Positions 17,352 to 25,967 of a stretch of DNA of 64,000 nucleotides are shown here, in pieces. Origin of the DNA: Burkholderia sp. Leaf177 (GTDB lineage Bacteria; Pseudomonadota; Gammaproteobacteria; Burkholderiales; Burkholderiaceae); contig NZ_LMPF01000025.1 in NCBI RefSeq assembly GCF_001424345.1, forward strand, positions 124,001-188,000. The letters are read 5' to 3'. The notes under the pieces were generated by a model. That model did not search any database. It was not told where the DNA came from and worked only from the letters and a program-made list of their open reading frames with translations. Both the position numbers and the translations under genes were made by a program. The stretch's first letter is position 1; the number at the start of each line of letters is the position of its first letter.

Positions 17352-18290
17352 ATGAGTCAACGGGAATCAATGCGCATGAGGTCTGCAATGAAACAAGGAA
17401 CGCTCGTCCCCGCGCTCGAAAGCGTGCTGGCCGTGCCGGTTGAAGGGCGCAGCCCGTGGCAGGACGCGCGCTTGCGTTTTGCGCGCAACAAGGCGGCGGT
17501 CGCGAGCCTCGTTATTCTTCTACTGATCACGCTGGCGTGCATCATTGGGCCGATGGTTTTGCCCAACGCCTTCGATTCCACCGACTGGAACATGATGAGT
17601 TCCACGCCAACGTTTGCCAACTGGCACTTGTTCGGCACCGACGAAACCGGCCGCGACCTGCTGGTGCGATGCCTCGTCGGCGGACGTGTGTCGCTGATGA
17701 TCGGCGCGCTGGCAACGCTGACTTCGGTCACGCTCGGCATTGTGTGGGGCGCGATCGCCGGCTTCGTGGGCGGCCGCGTGGACAACGCGATGATGCGCAT
17801 CGTGGACATGATGTATGCCATTCCCTACCTGCTGATCGCGATCCTGATGGTGACGCTGCTCGGCCGCGAGTTTTACCTCGTGGTGCTGACCATCACCGTG
17901 TTCTCGTGGATGGACATGGCGCGCGTGGTGCGCGGACAGACGCTTGCGATCCGGTCGAAGGAATACGTCGAGGCGGCGCGCGCGATTGGTGTGTCGACGA
18001 GCGGCATCATCTTGCGGCATATCGTGCCGAACCTGCTCGGCATCGTCGCAATCTATACAACCGTCACCGTCCCAGGCGTGATTCTCACGGAGTCCGTACT
18101 ATCGTTTCTCGGGCTCGGCGTGCAGGAACCCATGACAAGCTGGGGCGTGCTGATTCAGGACGGCGTGGGCGTGATGGAAACGTCGCCGTGGATTCTCCTG
18201 TTCCCGGCGGCGCTGTTGTCGGTGACGCTGTATTGCATCAACTTTGTCGGCGACGGTCTGCGTGACGCGCTCGACCCGAAGGATCGGTAA
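17352..18290 (+). CDS. oppC: Oligopeptide ABC transporter permease, OppC type
   Basis: A 312-residue permease. It has an N-terminal OppC-type cytoplasmic segment and first helix (FARNKAAVASLVILLLITLACI near residue 40), then five more helices and the EAA loop TLAIRSKEYVEAARAIGVS near 200. It pairs with OppB to form the channel. Several in-frame ATGs exist; 17352 is the first after oppB, while 17388 (MKQGTL) is better placed behind GAGGTC and may be the true start. Confidence 0.92.
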   Translation: MSQRESMRMRSAMKQGTLVPALESVLAVPVEGRSPWQDARLRFARNKAAVASLVILLLITLACIIGPMVLPNAFDSTDWNMMSSTPTFANWHLFGTDETGRDLLVRCLVGGRVSLMIGALATLTSVTLGIVWGAIAGFVGGRVDNAMMRIVDMMYAIPYLLIAILMVTLLGREFYLVVLTITVFSWMDMARVVRGQTLAIRSKEYVEAARAIGVSTSGIILRHIVPNLLGIVAIYTTVTVPGVILTESVLSFLGLGVQEPMTSWGVLIQDGVGVMETSPWILLFPAALLSVTLYCINFVGDGLRDALDPKDR

Positions 18291-18295
18291 GCATC

Positions 18296-19294
18296 ATGTC
18301 ATTGCTCAAGGTAAATAATCTCGAAGTCGCCTTCGATACACCCGACGCCGTGGTTCGCGCGGTGAACGGCGTGAGTTTCGATCTGGAAGAGGGCAGCACG
18401 CTCGGCATCGTAGGCGAATCGGGTTCGGGAAAAAGCCAGAGCGTACTCGCCATGCTTGGTCTGCTCGCGCGCAACGGACGCGTAAAAGGCAACGCGATCT
18501 ACCAGGGCGAAGACCTCTTGACCATGCCGTCGAAGAAGCTCAACCGCATTCGCGGCAATCGCTTGTCGATGATATTCCAGGACCCGATGACGTCGCTGAA
18601 TCCGTATCTGACGATCGAACGCCAGATGACGGAAGTGCTCGAACTGCACAAGAACATGACGCGGCGCGCTGCGAAAAAACGCGCTATCGAGATGCTCGAA
18701 GCCGTGCGCATTCCGGAAGCGGCGCATCGTATCGATCAATATCCGCACGAGCTTTCCGGCGGCATGCGCCAGCGTGTGATGATCGCAATGGCGCTGTTGT
18801 GCGAGCCGCAAGTTCTATTCGCCGATGAACCCACGACCGCGCTCGACGTCACCGTCCAGGCGCAAATCCTTCAGCTTCTGCGCAACCTTCAGCATGACTT
18901 CGGCACGGCGATCGTGCTGATCACGCACGATCTCGGCGTGGTCGCGGGCCTTTGCGAGAAGGTCATGGTCATGTACGGCGGCCGCGTGATGGAGCATTGC
19001 AATGCGGACGATCTGTTCGCACGTCCTTCGCATCCCTACACAATCGGCTTGCTGCGCGCGCTGCCGCGTCTCGATCAAAGCGACGCACCGCTTGTCGGCA
19101 TTCCCGGCAATCCGCCGAACATGGCGCATCCGCCGTCTGGTTGCCCGTTCCAGGAGCGGTGTATCGATGCCAGCCAGCAGTGCGCCGAATCAATGCCGCC
19201 GCTGGAAGCTTTCGCCGGCGATCCAACCTGGCTGCGCGCGTGTTACCGGCCGGTCGAGCAAATGAAGTCGCTGCACGAGGTCGCCCATGCCTGA
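18296..19294 (+). CDS. oppD: Oligopeptide ABC transporter ATPase, OppD type
   Basis: A 332-residue ATPase with Walker A GESGSGKS near residue 43, signature LSGGMRQR near 155, Walker B VLFADEPTTALD and the C-terminal oligo-HPY domain with cysteines (CPFQERC near 283) found in peptide transporters, where an Fe-S cluster is sometimes bound. It powers the OppBC channel together with OppF. It starts 6 nt after oppC and overlaps oppF by 8 nt. Confidence 0.95.
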   Translation: MSLLKVNNLEVAFDTPDAVVRAVNGVSFDLEEGSTLGIVGESGSGKSQSVLAMLGLLARNGRVKGNAIYQGEDLLTMPSKKLNRIRGNRLSMIFQDPMTSLNPYLTIERQMTEVLELHKNMTRRAAKKRAIEMLEAVRIPEAAHRIDQYPHELSGGMRQRVMIAMALLCEPQVLFADEPTTALDVTVQAQILQLLRNLQHDFGTAIVLITHDLGVVAGLCEKVMVMYGGRVMEHCNADDLFARPSHPYTIGLLRALPRLDQSDAPLVGIPGNPPNMAHPPSGCPFQERCIDASQQCAESMPPLEAFAGDPTWLRACYRPVEQMKSLHEVAHA

Positions 19295-20270
19295 GCAAAC
19301 CATTCTGTCCGTACGCGACGTTCAGGTCCACTTCAGCGTCAAGGCGAAGAGCAAGTTGCCGTGGGCGCCGAGGCGCACTTTGAAGGCAGTCGATGGCGTC
19401 AGTTTCGACTTGAAGGCGGGCGAAACGCTGGGTGTCGTCGGTGAATCGGGCTGCGGTAAATCGACGTTATCGCGCGCGATCCTCAACCTGATTCCCGCGA
19501 CGCACGGCAAGATCGTGTGGATGGGAAAGGACCTGAGCGGTGCGACGGTCAAACAATGGCACGACGTGCGCGCCGACATCCAGATGATTTTCCAGGACCC
19601 GCTGGCTTCTCTCGATCCGCGCATGACGGTCGGGCAGATCATCGCGGAACCGCTGCGCGAACATCGGCCGGGAATGTCGAAGGACGAGATGAACCAGCGC
19701 GTGCGCGCGATGATGGCGAAGGTCGGCTTGCGCGAGCAGATGATCAACCGTTACGCGCACGAGTTTTCCGGCGGACAGTGCCAGCGGATCGGCATTGCGC
19801 GCGCGTTGATCGTGGAGCCGAAGCTGATTGTCTGCGACGAACCCGTGTCCGCGCTCGACGTGTCCATCCAGGCGCAGATCGTGAACCTGCTCAAGTCGTT
19901 GCAACAGGAAATGAAACTCGCCCTGATTTTCATCGCGCACGATCTGGCCGTGGTCAAGCACATCTCGGATCGCGTGATGGTGATGTATCTCGGCCACGTG
20001 ATGGAGCTCGCCGATAAACATTCGCTTTACGCGCAGCCGCGCCATCCGTACACGCGCGCGTTGCTTTCTGCGGTGCCGGTGCCGAATCCGGCCATCGAAC
20101 GGACGAAGGTCGTGCAGATTCTTTCGAGCGATATCCCGAGCCCGATCAATCCGCCGAGCGGGTGCGTGTTTCATACTCGATGCCCGATTGCACAACCGCG
20201 CTGCTCGCAGGAAGTCCCCGCGTTGCGAACGCTTGAACATGGAGTTGCCGCCGCCTGTCTGCTTGCCTGA
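19287..20270 (+). CDS. oppF: Oligopeptide ABC transporter ATPase, OppF type
   Basis: A 327-residue ATPase with Walker A GESGCGKST near residue 52, signature FSGGQCQR, Walker B LIVCDEPVSALD and a C-terminal oligo-HPY segment with a Cys pair (HTRCPIAQPRC). It is the second nucleotide-binding subunit of the importer and overlaps oppD by 8 nt, so the pair is translationally coupled. It is the last gene of the transport operon; a hairpin follows at 20302. Confidence 0.95.
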   Translation: MPEQTILSVRDVQVHFSVKAKSKLPWAPRRTLKAVDGVSFDLKAGETLGVVGESGCGKSTLSRAILNLIPATHGKIVWMGKDLSGATVKQWHDVRADIQMIFQDPLASLDPRMTVGQIIAEPLREHRPGMSKDEMNQRVRAMMAKVGLREQMINRYAHEFSGGQCQRIGIARALIVEPKLIVCDEPVSALDVSIQAQIVNLLKSLQQEMKLALIFIAHDLAVVKHISDRVMVMYLGHVMELADKHSLYAQPRHPYTRALLSAVPVPNPAIERTKVVQILSSDIPSPINPPSGCVFHTRCPIAQPRCSQEVPALRTLEHGVAAACLLA

Positions 20271-20301
20271 TTTGCGCCTTATTCCTTCAATCGCCCATCG
20301 T

Positions 20302-20343
20302 TCAATTCACCATTCGTCATGGTGGATTGAAGCGTTGTTTTTG
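20302..20343 (+). terminator. Probable terminator of the opp operon
   Basis: Arms TCAATTCACCA (20302-20312) and TGGTGGATTGA (20320-20330) with a 7-nt loop and one G-U pair, followed by GTTGTTTTTGAT, a T-rich tail. Confidence 0.65.
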
Positions 20344-20477
20344 ATAACCCTGTAGTTCCCCGTAGTAACCATCCGATGCCTCGCTCCTTAAATGGCGCGT
20401 TTATAAACTCGCGCCGGTTTTATTGAGACAGTCATCGGCCTTTAATCACAATCTATAACAGGTCAGAGACAAATATA

Positions 20478-21884
20478 ATGAAAAAACAGAAACAATCGCT
20501 AGCGCTATCTTTAATTGTTGTGAGCGGCCTGATGAGCCCGTCCATGGCCGCATTTGCCGACGATGACGATATTTCAACCCGTCATACTGAGGCGCCGCCC
20601 AGTTCTCCGCCGAATTCAGAAGCCGATGCACCGATTAGCAATCAGTCGAAGTCGCAAGGGTTTATAGAAGATTCACATTTCAAGCTGCTATTTCGCAGTT
20701 ACACGGAACGGCTGGAATCAGAAGGGATCAAGCGGAAAGACGCGTGGGTGATTGGTAATCAGGCGGTATTTGAATCGGGGTATACGCGCGGATTATTTGG
20801 CGTGGGTTTGGATGCATCGCTATTCAGCGACCTGAAGCTGAATGGCGGACAAGGCGCGGGAAACCGGGTTCACTTGAATCATGATGGCCAGAGCGGACAG
20901 AACCAGCTGGCGTGGACGTACCCGGGAGTGTGGGACGTGAAGGCGCGGGTATCGAATACGGTAGTCAAATACGGTTTGCAATTGTTCGACGACCCTTTTC
21001 TCGTTCCTCACGATAACCGTGCTTTGCCGCCCACCTATCGTGGTTTTTCGCTCGCCAGCGAAGAGATAAAAAACGTGATGTTGAAAGCCGGTAGCGTGGA
21101 CGGCGTGTTGGCGCGCGGTCAGACGAGCGTGACGACGCTGAAGACGGAATATGGCGGAACGCGCTTCAGCCGATTTACTTTTGCCGGCGGCGAGTACGCA
21201 CCAAACGACGATATTGCCGCATCGTTATATGCGAGCCGCGCTGAAAATGTCTGGGACCAGTATTATTTGACGATGACCCGCAGTATTGGCGATCCATCCC
21301 AGATTCGCTGGACCGGCAACCTGACTTATTACTACACGCATGACGTTGGACAGAGCAGGAATGGTCCCGTTAATAACCATGCGTATAGCTTGTTGTTATC
21401 GGGTACGCACAATGCGCACACGATCTCCGTGGGTTTCCAGCAGATTGCCAGCAACCAGTTCTTCGATTATGTCGGCCAGTCGGCAGGCGACTATCTGGCG
21501 AACTCGCTCGATGTGGACTACAACGCGCCGCACGAAAAATCGCTCCAGCTCGGCTATACGCTAAATCTCGCCGGGTACGGTTTGCCGGGCGCGAAGGTGA
21601 CAACGTGGGGCGCTTATGGCTGGGGCGCGGATGCATCGACCATGGCAAATCGCTATGCCGATCCCGCCAGTTCGCTTCACGATCTGTACTGGAAAAACGG
21701 CCAGCCGGTTCACGGGACGCATTACGAATTCGGCGTAATTCCGTCGTACACCATCGGCTCCGGGAAGCTCAAAGGCGCAAGCGCCAAGTTCTATTACATG
21801 CATCACCACGGCGGGAAATATTATTCGGATTCCACCAGCGACGTGTATCGCTTGATGGTGAACGTTCCCGTGAACGTGTTCTGA
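20478..21884 (+). CDS. OprD-family outer-membrane porin
   Basis: A 468-residue protein with a signal peptide (about 1-26, cleavage near AFA-D), an acidic Pro/Ser-rich linker (30-60), and the OprD start FIEDSHFKLLFRSY followed by alternating beta-strand sequence ending in a C-terminal phenylalanine, as outer-membrane barrels do. OprD channels admit amino acids, peptides or aromatic acids. It follows the opp operon in the same direction after a probable terminator, so it may supply outer-membrane entry for the same peptides. Its codon use is more A+T rich than its neighbours. A strong hairpin follows. Confidence 0.9.
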   Translation: MKKQKQSLALSLIVVSGLMSPSMAAFADDDDISTRHTEAPPSSPPNSEADAPISNQSKSQGFIEDSHFKLLFRSYTERLESEGIKRKDAWVIGNQAVFESGYTRGLFGVGLDASLFSDLKLNGGQGAGNRVHLNHDGQSGQNQLAWTYPGVWDVKARVSNTVVKYGLQLFDDPFLVPHDNRALPPTYRGFSLASEEIKNVMLKAGSVDGVLARGQTSVTTLKTEYGGTRFSRFTFAGGEYAPNDDIAASLYASRAENVWDQYYLTMTRSIGDPSQIRWTGNLTYYYTHDVGQSRNGPVNNHAYSLLLSGTHNAHTISVGFQQIASNQFFDYVGQSAGDYLANSLDVDYNAPHEKSLQLGYTLNLAGYGLPGAKVTTWGAYGWGADASTMANRYADPASSLHDLYWKNGQPVHGTHYEFGVIPSYTIGSGKLKGASAKFYYMHHHGGKYYSDSTSDVYRLMVNVPVNVF

Positions 21885-21899
21885 TGCAAGCGTGATTAA

Positions 21900-21932
21900 A
21901 AAAGCCCGCAAGGCGATACCTTGTGGGCTTTT
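21900..21932. terminator. Bidirectional terminator between the porin and the sulfonate operon
   Basis: Arms AAAAGCCCGCAAGG and CCTTGTGGGCTTTT (one G-U pair), 5-nt loop, T run on both strands. It ends the porin gene and also the minus-strand permease gene that stops at 21954. Confidence 0.9.
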
Positions 21933-21953
21933 GCATTCGGACAGAGAGGACAC

Positions 21954-22844
21954 TTACCGCTGCACGCCCCAGCGGCGCACGGTCAGGCGCTCGAAGGTAT
22001 CGAAGACAAGATGTTCCACGACCAGACCAATCACGATCACCGCCGCGAGCCCCGCGAACACGCGGTCCGTGTAGAGCTCGTTGCGATTCTGGAAGATGTA
22101 CCAGCCCAGACCGCCGTTGCCTGAACTCGCGCCGAACACGAGCTCGGCCGCTATCAGCGTGCGCCACGCGAATGCCCAGCCAACCCGAAGGCCCGCAAGA
22201 ATCGATGGCAACGCGGCGGGAACGAGGATCAGCAGCACATGCCGAAGCCCTTTAAGCCCGTAATTGCGACCCGTCATGCGCAGCGTTTCCGGCACGGATT
22301 GAAAACCCGAGTACGTGTTCAACGCCAGCGGCCAAAGCACCGAATGCACGAGCACGAACAGCAGGCTTCCGGTTCCCAGACCGAACCACAACAGCGCAAG
22401 CGGCAACAAGGCGATAGAAGGCAAAGGGTTGAACATCGCGGTCAGCATGGACAGCAGATCGCGTCCAAATCGTGTCGATACAGCCAGCGAAGTCAGCACG
22501 AACGCCAGCACGACGCCGAGCAGATAACCACGCAACAGCACGGACAGGGAGATCGCGGTTTTCGCAATCAGCTCGCCGGACCAGATGCCTTGCACGAAGG
22601 CCGTGAGGGTATCGGTGAAAGTGGGAAGCAACAGATCATTGCCGACCGCATGCGCCGCCACTTGCCAAATGCCGATCAGCACCAGCGCGATCAACGTCTT
22701 CCTCAGCCACGTCTGATTTGCGAGCCGCTTGCCGAACGGCAACGGCGCTTCGACGGCGACATCGGTCAGAGGTTCGGGATTGCGCTCGTATTCTTCGCGC
22801 ACTGGCGGCGTCAAACGCGCCGCGATGTGATCCACGGTACTCAT
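21954..22844 (-). CDS. ABC transporter permease, SsuC/TauC type
   Basis: A 296-residue permease with a 60-residue polar N-terminus, six helices and the EAA loop (FQSVPETLRMTGRNYGLKG near residue 178). The sequence WRTLIAAELVFGASSGNGGLGWYIFQNR is typical of nitrate/sulfonate/taurine-type permeases. It is the last gene of the sulfonate-type operon and overlaps the ATPase gene by 4 nt. Confidence 0.9.
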   Translation of the reverse strand: MSTVDHIAARLTPPVREEYERNPEPLTDVAVEAPLPFGKRLANQTWLRKTLIALVLIGIWQVAAHAVGNDLLLPTFTDTLTAFVQGIWSGELIAKTAISLSVLLRGYLLGVVLAFVLTSLAVSTRFGRDLLSMLTAMFNPLPSIALLPLALLWFGLGTGSLLFVLVHSVLWPLALNTYSGFQSVPETLRMTGRNYGLKGLRHVLLILVPAALPSILAGLRVGWAFAWRTLIAAELVFGASSGNGGLGWYIFQNRNELYTDRVFAGLAAVIVIGLVVEHLVFDTFERLTVRRWGVQR

Positions 22845-23689
22845 TGAACCGCCTCCGTTTCTTCAAACAGCAATCGATGAATCCGCGCCACGCTTTGCTG
22901 GAAGTCGTTGCGCCCCGAACTGTCCTTCGTGAACTGGTGACTGTTCAGTTCCGCGCGAACGCGTCCGGGATGCGGCGTCAGCAACAGGATCCGGTTACCG
23001 ACGATCAGCGCTTCCTCGATCGAATGCGTGACGAACAGAAGCGTGAAACTCGCTTCCTCCCACAGGCGCAGCAGCTCTTCCTGCATCTTGCGGCGAGTGA
23101 GGGCGTCGAGTGCCGCGAAGGGTTCGTCCATCAGCAAGACACGAGGTTGCATTGCGAGTGCGCGGGCGATGGCGACACGCTGCTTCATGCCGCCCGAGAG
23201 CGTGTGCGGATAGGCATCGGCGAAAGCGGCGAGGCCGACCTTGTCGAGAAAATGGAGCGCGCGATCGCGAGCCTCGGCGCGGCTGATTTTTTTCGCCACG
23301 CGCAGCGGAAACGCCACGTTTTGCAGCACGGTTTTCCACGGCGGCAACTGGTCGAATTCCTGGAACACGACAATGCGATCCGCGCCCGGACCATTGACCG
23401 GAGTGCCATCGATTTGAATCGTGCCTGCCGTAGGCTCGATAAACCCCGCCACCGCCTTGAGCAACGTGGATTTGCCGCAACCGGACGGGCCGAGCAGCAC
23501 GAAACGATCGCCGCCGTAGACATCGAAGCTCACCTGGTGCGTGGCGCGAACGATGCGCTCGCGCGTGCGGTACTCGAGGCTGACGTTATCGACGGTGAGC
23601 AACTTGCCGCTCGTCGCCGCCGATGGACGGGGCGTGACCGGCGGGTATAAAGCAGAAGGATTGGCGGCCATGGCTGTGGGTCCGGGCAT
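22841..23689 (-). CDS. ABC transporter ATPase, SsuB/TauB type
   Basis: About 282 residues, with Walker A GPSGCGKST near residue 72, signature LSGGMKQR, Walker B VLLMDEPFAALD and the H loop FVTHSIEEA. The TauB/SsuB assignment follows from sequence style and from the neighbouring binding protein and dioxygenase. The start at 23689 follows TAAGG with fair spacing; 23671 and 23734 are alternatives. It overlaps the permease by 4 nt and is separated from the binding-protein gene upstream by two hairpins. Confidence 0.9.
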   Translation of the reverse strand: MPGPTAMAANPSALYPPVTPRPSAATSGKLLTVDNVSLEYRTRERIVRATHQVSFDVYGGDRFVLLGPSGCGKSTLLKAVAGFIEPTAGTIQIDGTPVNGPGADRIVVFQEFDQLPPWKTVLQNVAFPLRVAKKISRAEARDRALHFLDKVGLAAFADAYPHTLSGGMKQRVAIARALAMQPRVLLMDEPFAALDALTRRKMQEELLRLWEEASFTLLFVTHSIEEALIVGNRILLLTPHPGRVRAELNSHQFTKDSSGRNDFQQSVARIHRLLFEETEAVQ

Positions 23690-23750
23690 AAACCACGACC
23701 TTAGCGGCGCGTTGGAAGCGCGTGAACCAATCATTGCGCATATTCAAAAC

Positions 23751-23771
23751 ACGCCGACGCATAAGCGGCGT
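23751..23771. terminator. Hairpin inside the sulfonate operon (distal)
   Basis: Arms ACGCCG (23751-23756) and CGGCGT (23766-23771), flanked by T-rich sequence on both strands. It lies between the binding-protein and ATPase genes. Confidence 0.45.
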
Positions 23772-23796
23772 TTTTGCGGTTTCAGTGGATGAACAA

Positions 23797-23816
23797 AAAC
23801 CCGCCGAGGCGGGTTT
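23797..23816 (-). terminator. Terminator-like hairpin after the sulfonate-binding-protein gene
   Basis: Arms AAACCCGCC and GGCGGGTTT with a very short loop, followed on the minus strand by a five-T run. It lies 34 nt after the binding-protein stop and upstream of the ATPase gene in the same direction, so it may reduce downstream expression. Confidence 0.7.
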
Positions 23817-23849
23817 CGGGGCTGGCAGGCCGGTCAGTTTTCCAGGCGA

Positions 23850-24884
23850 TCAGCTTCCCGCGCCCAGCGCTGGATCGTTGAAAAAATAGTCCTGCCACGA
23901 CTTCGGTTCGTTCCTGATCGCACCCACGCGATGCATGAACTGGGCAAGCCCCAGCGTGTTCTGCGGCGTGATCTTGAACTGCGTCTGCGGACTTTTGATG
24001 ATCCCGAGCAGCAGGTTCCGGTCGATCTTCGCGTTGTTCACACGAATATAGATATCGGCGGCGGCTTCGGGGTTGGCGGACACAAAACGCGCTGCATCGG
24101 CAAGCGCCGCGATAAACGCACGATACGTCTTCGGGTTGGTATCGCGGAATTTTTCGGTTGCGTACAGCACCGTGGACGAGCCCGGACCACCGAGCACATC
24201 GTAGGAATTCAGCACGATATGCGCCTTCGGATTGCCCGCAAGTTCCTGTTCCTGGAACGGCGGATTCCCGAAGTGCCCGCTGATTTCCGTCCCGCCCGCG
24301 ATGATCGCCGCAGCCGCATCCGGATGCGGGACCGCCTGCGTGAGTTTGTCGAGCTTGTCGAAGTCTTTGTCGCCCCAGCGTTTCGCGGCGGCGTACTGCA
24401 GCACACGCGATTGCACGGACACGGATACCGCCGGCACGGCGATACGGTCCTTCTCCGTGAAATCGGCGATCGTCTTCACTTTCGGATTATTCGATACGAG
24501 GTAGTACGGAAAGTTGCCGAGCGACGCCACGCCCTTCACGTTCTGCTTGCCGTGTGTGCGGTCCCAGATCGTCATTAACGGACCCACGCCTGCGCCGGCA
24601 ATATCGATGGAACCCGAAAGCAGCGCGTCGTTCACCGCCGCGCCGCCGGATAGCTTGAGCCAGTCCACCTTGATATCGACGCCTTGCTTCTTGCCTTCCT
24701 GCTCGATCAGCTTCTGCTCCCGTGCAACGTTAAGCAGCAGATACACCACGCCGAATTGCTCGGCGATACGGATCGTGCCTTCGGCTTGCGCCGGAGCGGC
24801 CGCGCCGAGCGACGTGATTGCGATGGACAACGAAAGGAGCGCCGCGCCAAGGCGGCGCGACGGCGTGCAGGCGAAAAGCGGCAT
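23850..24884 (-). CDS. Sulfonate/taurine-type ABC transporter binding protein
   Basis: A 344-residue NMT1/SsuA-like periplasmic protein with a clear signal peptide (about 1-33, cleavage AQA-E) and the first strand GTIRIAEQFGVVYLLLNVARE. The block LLSGSIDIAGAGVGPLMTIWDRT is the family's substrate-cleft region. It sits between a TauD-like dioxygenase gene and the ATPase and permease genes, so it probably delivers an organosulfonate; aliphatic sulfonate versus taurine cannot be decided. Confidence 0.88.
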   Translation of the reverse strand: MPLFACTPSRRLGAALLSLSIAITSLGAAAPAQAEGTIRIAEQFGVVYLLLNVAREQKLIEQEGKKQGVDIKVDWLKLSGGAAVNDALLSGSIDIAGAGVGPLMTIWDRTHGKQNVKGVASLGNFPYYLVSNNPKVKTIADFTEKDRIAVPAVSVSVQSRVLQYAAAKRWGDKDFDKLDKLTQAVPHPDAAAAIIAGGTEISGHFGNPPFQEQELAGNPKAHIVLNSYDVLGGPGSSTVLYATEKFRDTNPKTYRAFIAALADAARFVSANPEAAADIYIRVNNAKIDRNLLLGIIKSPQTQFKITPQNTLGLAQFMHRVGAIRNEPKSWQDYFFNDPALGAGS

Positions 24885-24935
24885 CGGAAGTCCGAGAAAG
24901 GTTTTTAGAGTTGGATCGAACCGGGAAATGCGAAA

Positions 24936-25808
24936 TCAGAACGGTGTATCGCCTTCAATCGTCGTCCGGTACATCTTGCGGCGCAGATGATCGGGCGTGC
25001 CGGCCGCGAGGTGCATCAGCGAGCGGTTGTCCCAGAACACCAGATCGTGTTCGCGCCATTGGTGCCGGTAGAGATGTTCTTCGCGCACGCTATGGTCGAA
25101 AAGCGCCTGAAGAAGTTCGCGGCTTTCGTCTTCGGGCATGTCGATCACGCGCGTGGTGAAGTGCTCGCTCACGAATAGCGCACGGCGGCCCGTTTCCGGA
25201 TGCGTGCGCACGATGGGCTGGACGACGGGTTTGACCTGCGCGATCTGTTCAGCGGACAGGTTCGGACGCCACGGGCTGCGCTTTTGCAACTCGGCATATT
25301 TCGCGAGATACGTGTGTTCGGCGAAGCGGCCCTCGACGGCTGTGCGCAACGCTTGTGGCAGCGTGTCCCATGCGAGATGCATGTTGGCGAACAGCGTGTC
25401 GCCGCCTTCGGCCGGCAATTCCTGCGCGTGCAGGAGCGAACCGAGGCTGGGCGTTTCCTTATACGAAAGGTCCGAATGCCAGAAATGCCCGGCGTCCCCG
25501 AGACCGATCGGCTTGCCATTCTCCATCACGTTCGAAACGATCAGGATCTCCGGATGGCCGCTCAACTGGAACTGGTGAAGCACGTGGATTTGCAGCGGGC
25601 CGAAACGGCGGCTGAACTCGATATGCTGTTCGGGCGTAATGCGCTGATCGCGAAACACGATCACATGATGGTCGAGATGAGCGCGATGAATGCGCTTGAA
25701 ATCGTCGTCCGCGAGCGGCTGGCTCAAGTCGAGACCGGTTATTTCGGCGCCTAGCGGACCGTCGAACGGCGTGATTTCGATGGTCTGGTTGAGAGTGTGT
25801 GTCGTCAC
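24936..25808 (-). CDS. TauD/TfdA-family Fe(II)/2-oxoglutarate dioxygenase
   Basis: A 290-residue enzyme with the facial triad H111-x-D113 (HFWHSDLSY) and distal H266 (SLMHLAAG), followed by conserved arginines (276-281) for 2-oxoglutarate. It begins with GTG at 25808 behind AAAGAG. The family hydroxylates taurine or other alkanesulfonates, releasing sulfite, and also includes enzymes for sulfate esters and herbicides. The ABC genes downstream favour a sulfonate. It is the first gene of the operon and is presumably induced on sulfur limitation. Confidence 0.9.
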   Translation of the reverse strand: MTTHTLNQTIEITPFDGPLGAEITGLDLSQPLADDDFKRIHRAHLDHHVIVFRDQRITPEQHIEFSRRFGPLQIHVLHQFQLSGHPEILIVSNVMENGKPIGLGDAGHFWHSDLSYKETPSLGSLLHAQELPAEGGDTLFANMHLAWDTLPQALRTAVEGRFAEHTYLAKYAELQKRSPWRPNLSAEQIAQVKPVVQPIVRTHPETGRRALFVSEHFTTRVIDMPEDESRELLQALFDHSVREEHLYRHQWREHDLVFWDNRSLMHLAAGTPDHLRRKMYRTTIEGDTPF

Positions 25809-25925
25809 GCGGGACTCTTTATCCGATTCAGGGAACGTGCTTTTGTGAGAGTCTGAATCTAAGTTTGCGCGCGAACAACGTCAACGAACCAAATCCCATA
25901 CGCTTATCTGTTTTAGCGATAAACA

Positions 25926-25949
25926 AGCCGTTCCAGTGGAGGAACGGCT
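25926..25949 (-). terminator. Terminator of the HD-hydrolase gene
   Basis: Arms AGCCGTTCC (25926-25934) and GGAACGGCT (25941-25949), 6-nt loop, T-rich sequence (TTGTTTATC) beyond it on the minus strand, 19 nt after the stop at 25968. Confidence 0.75.
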
Positions 25950-25967
25950 GTTCAAACCCGCGAACGC

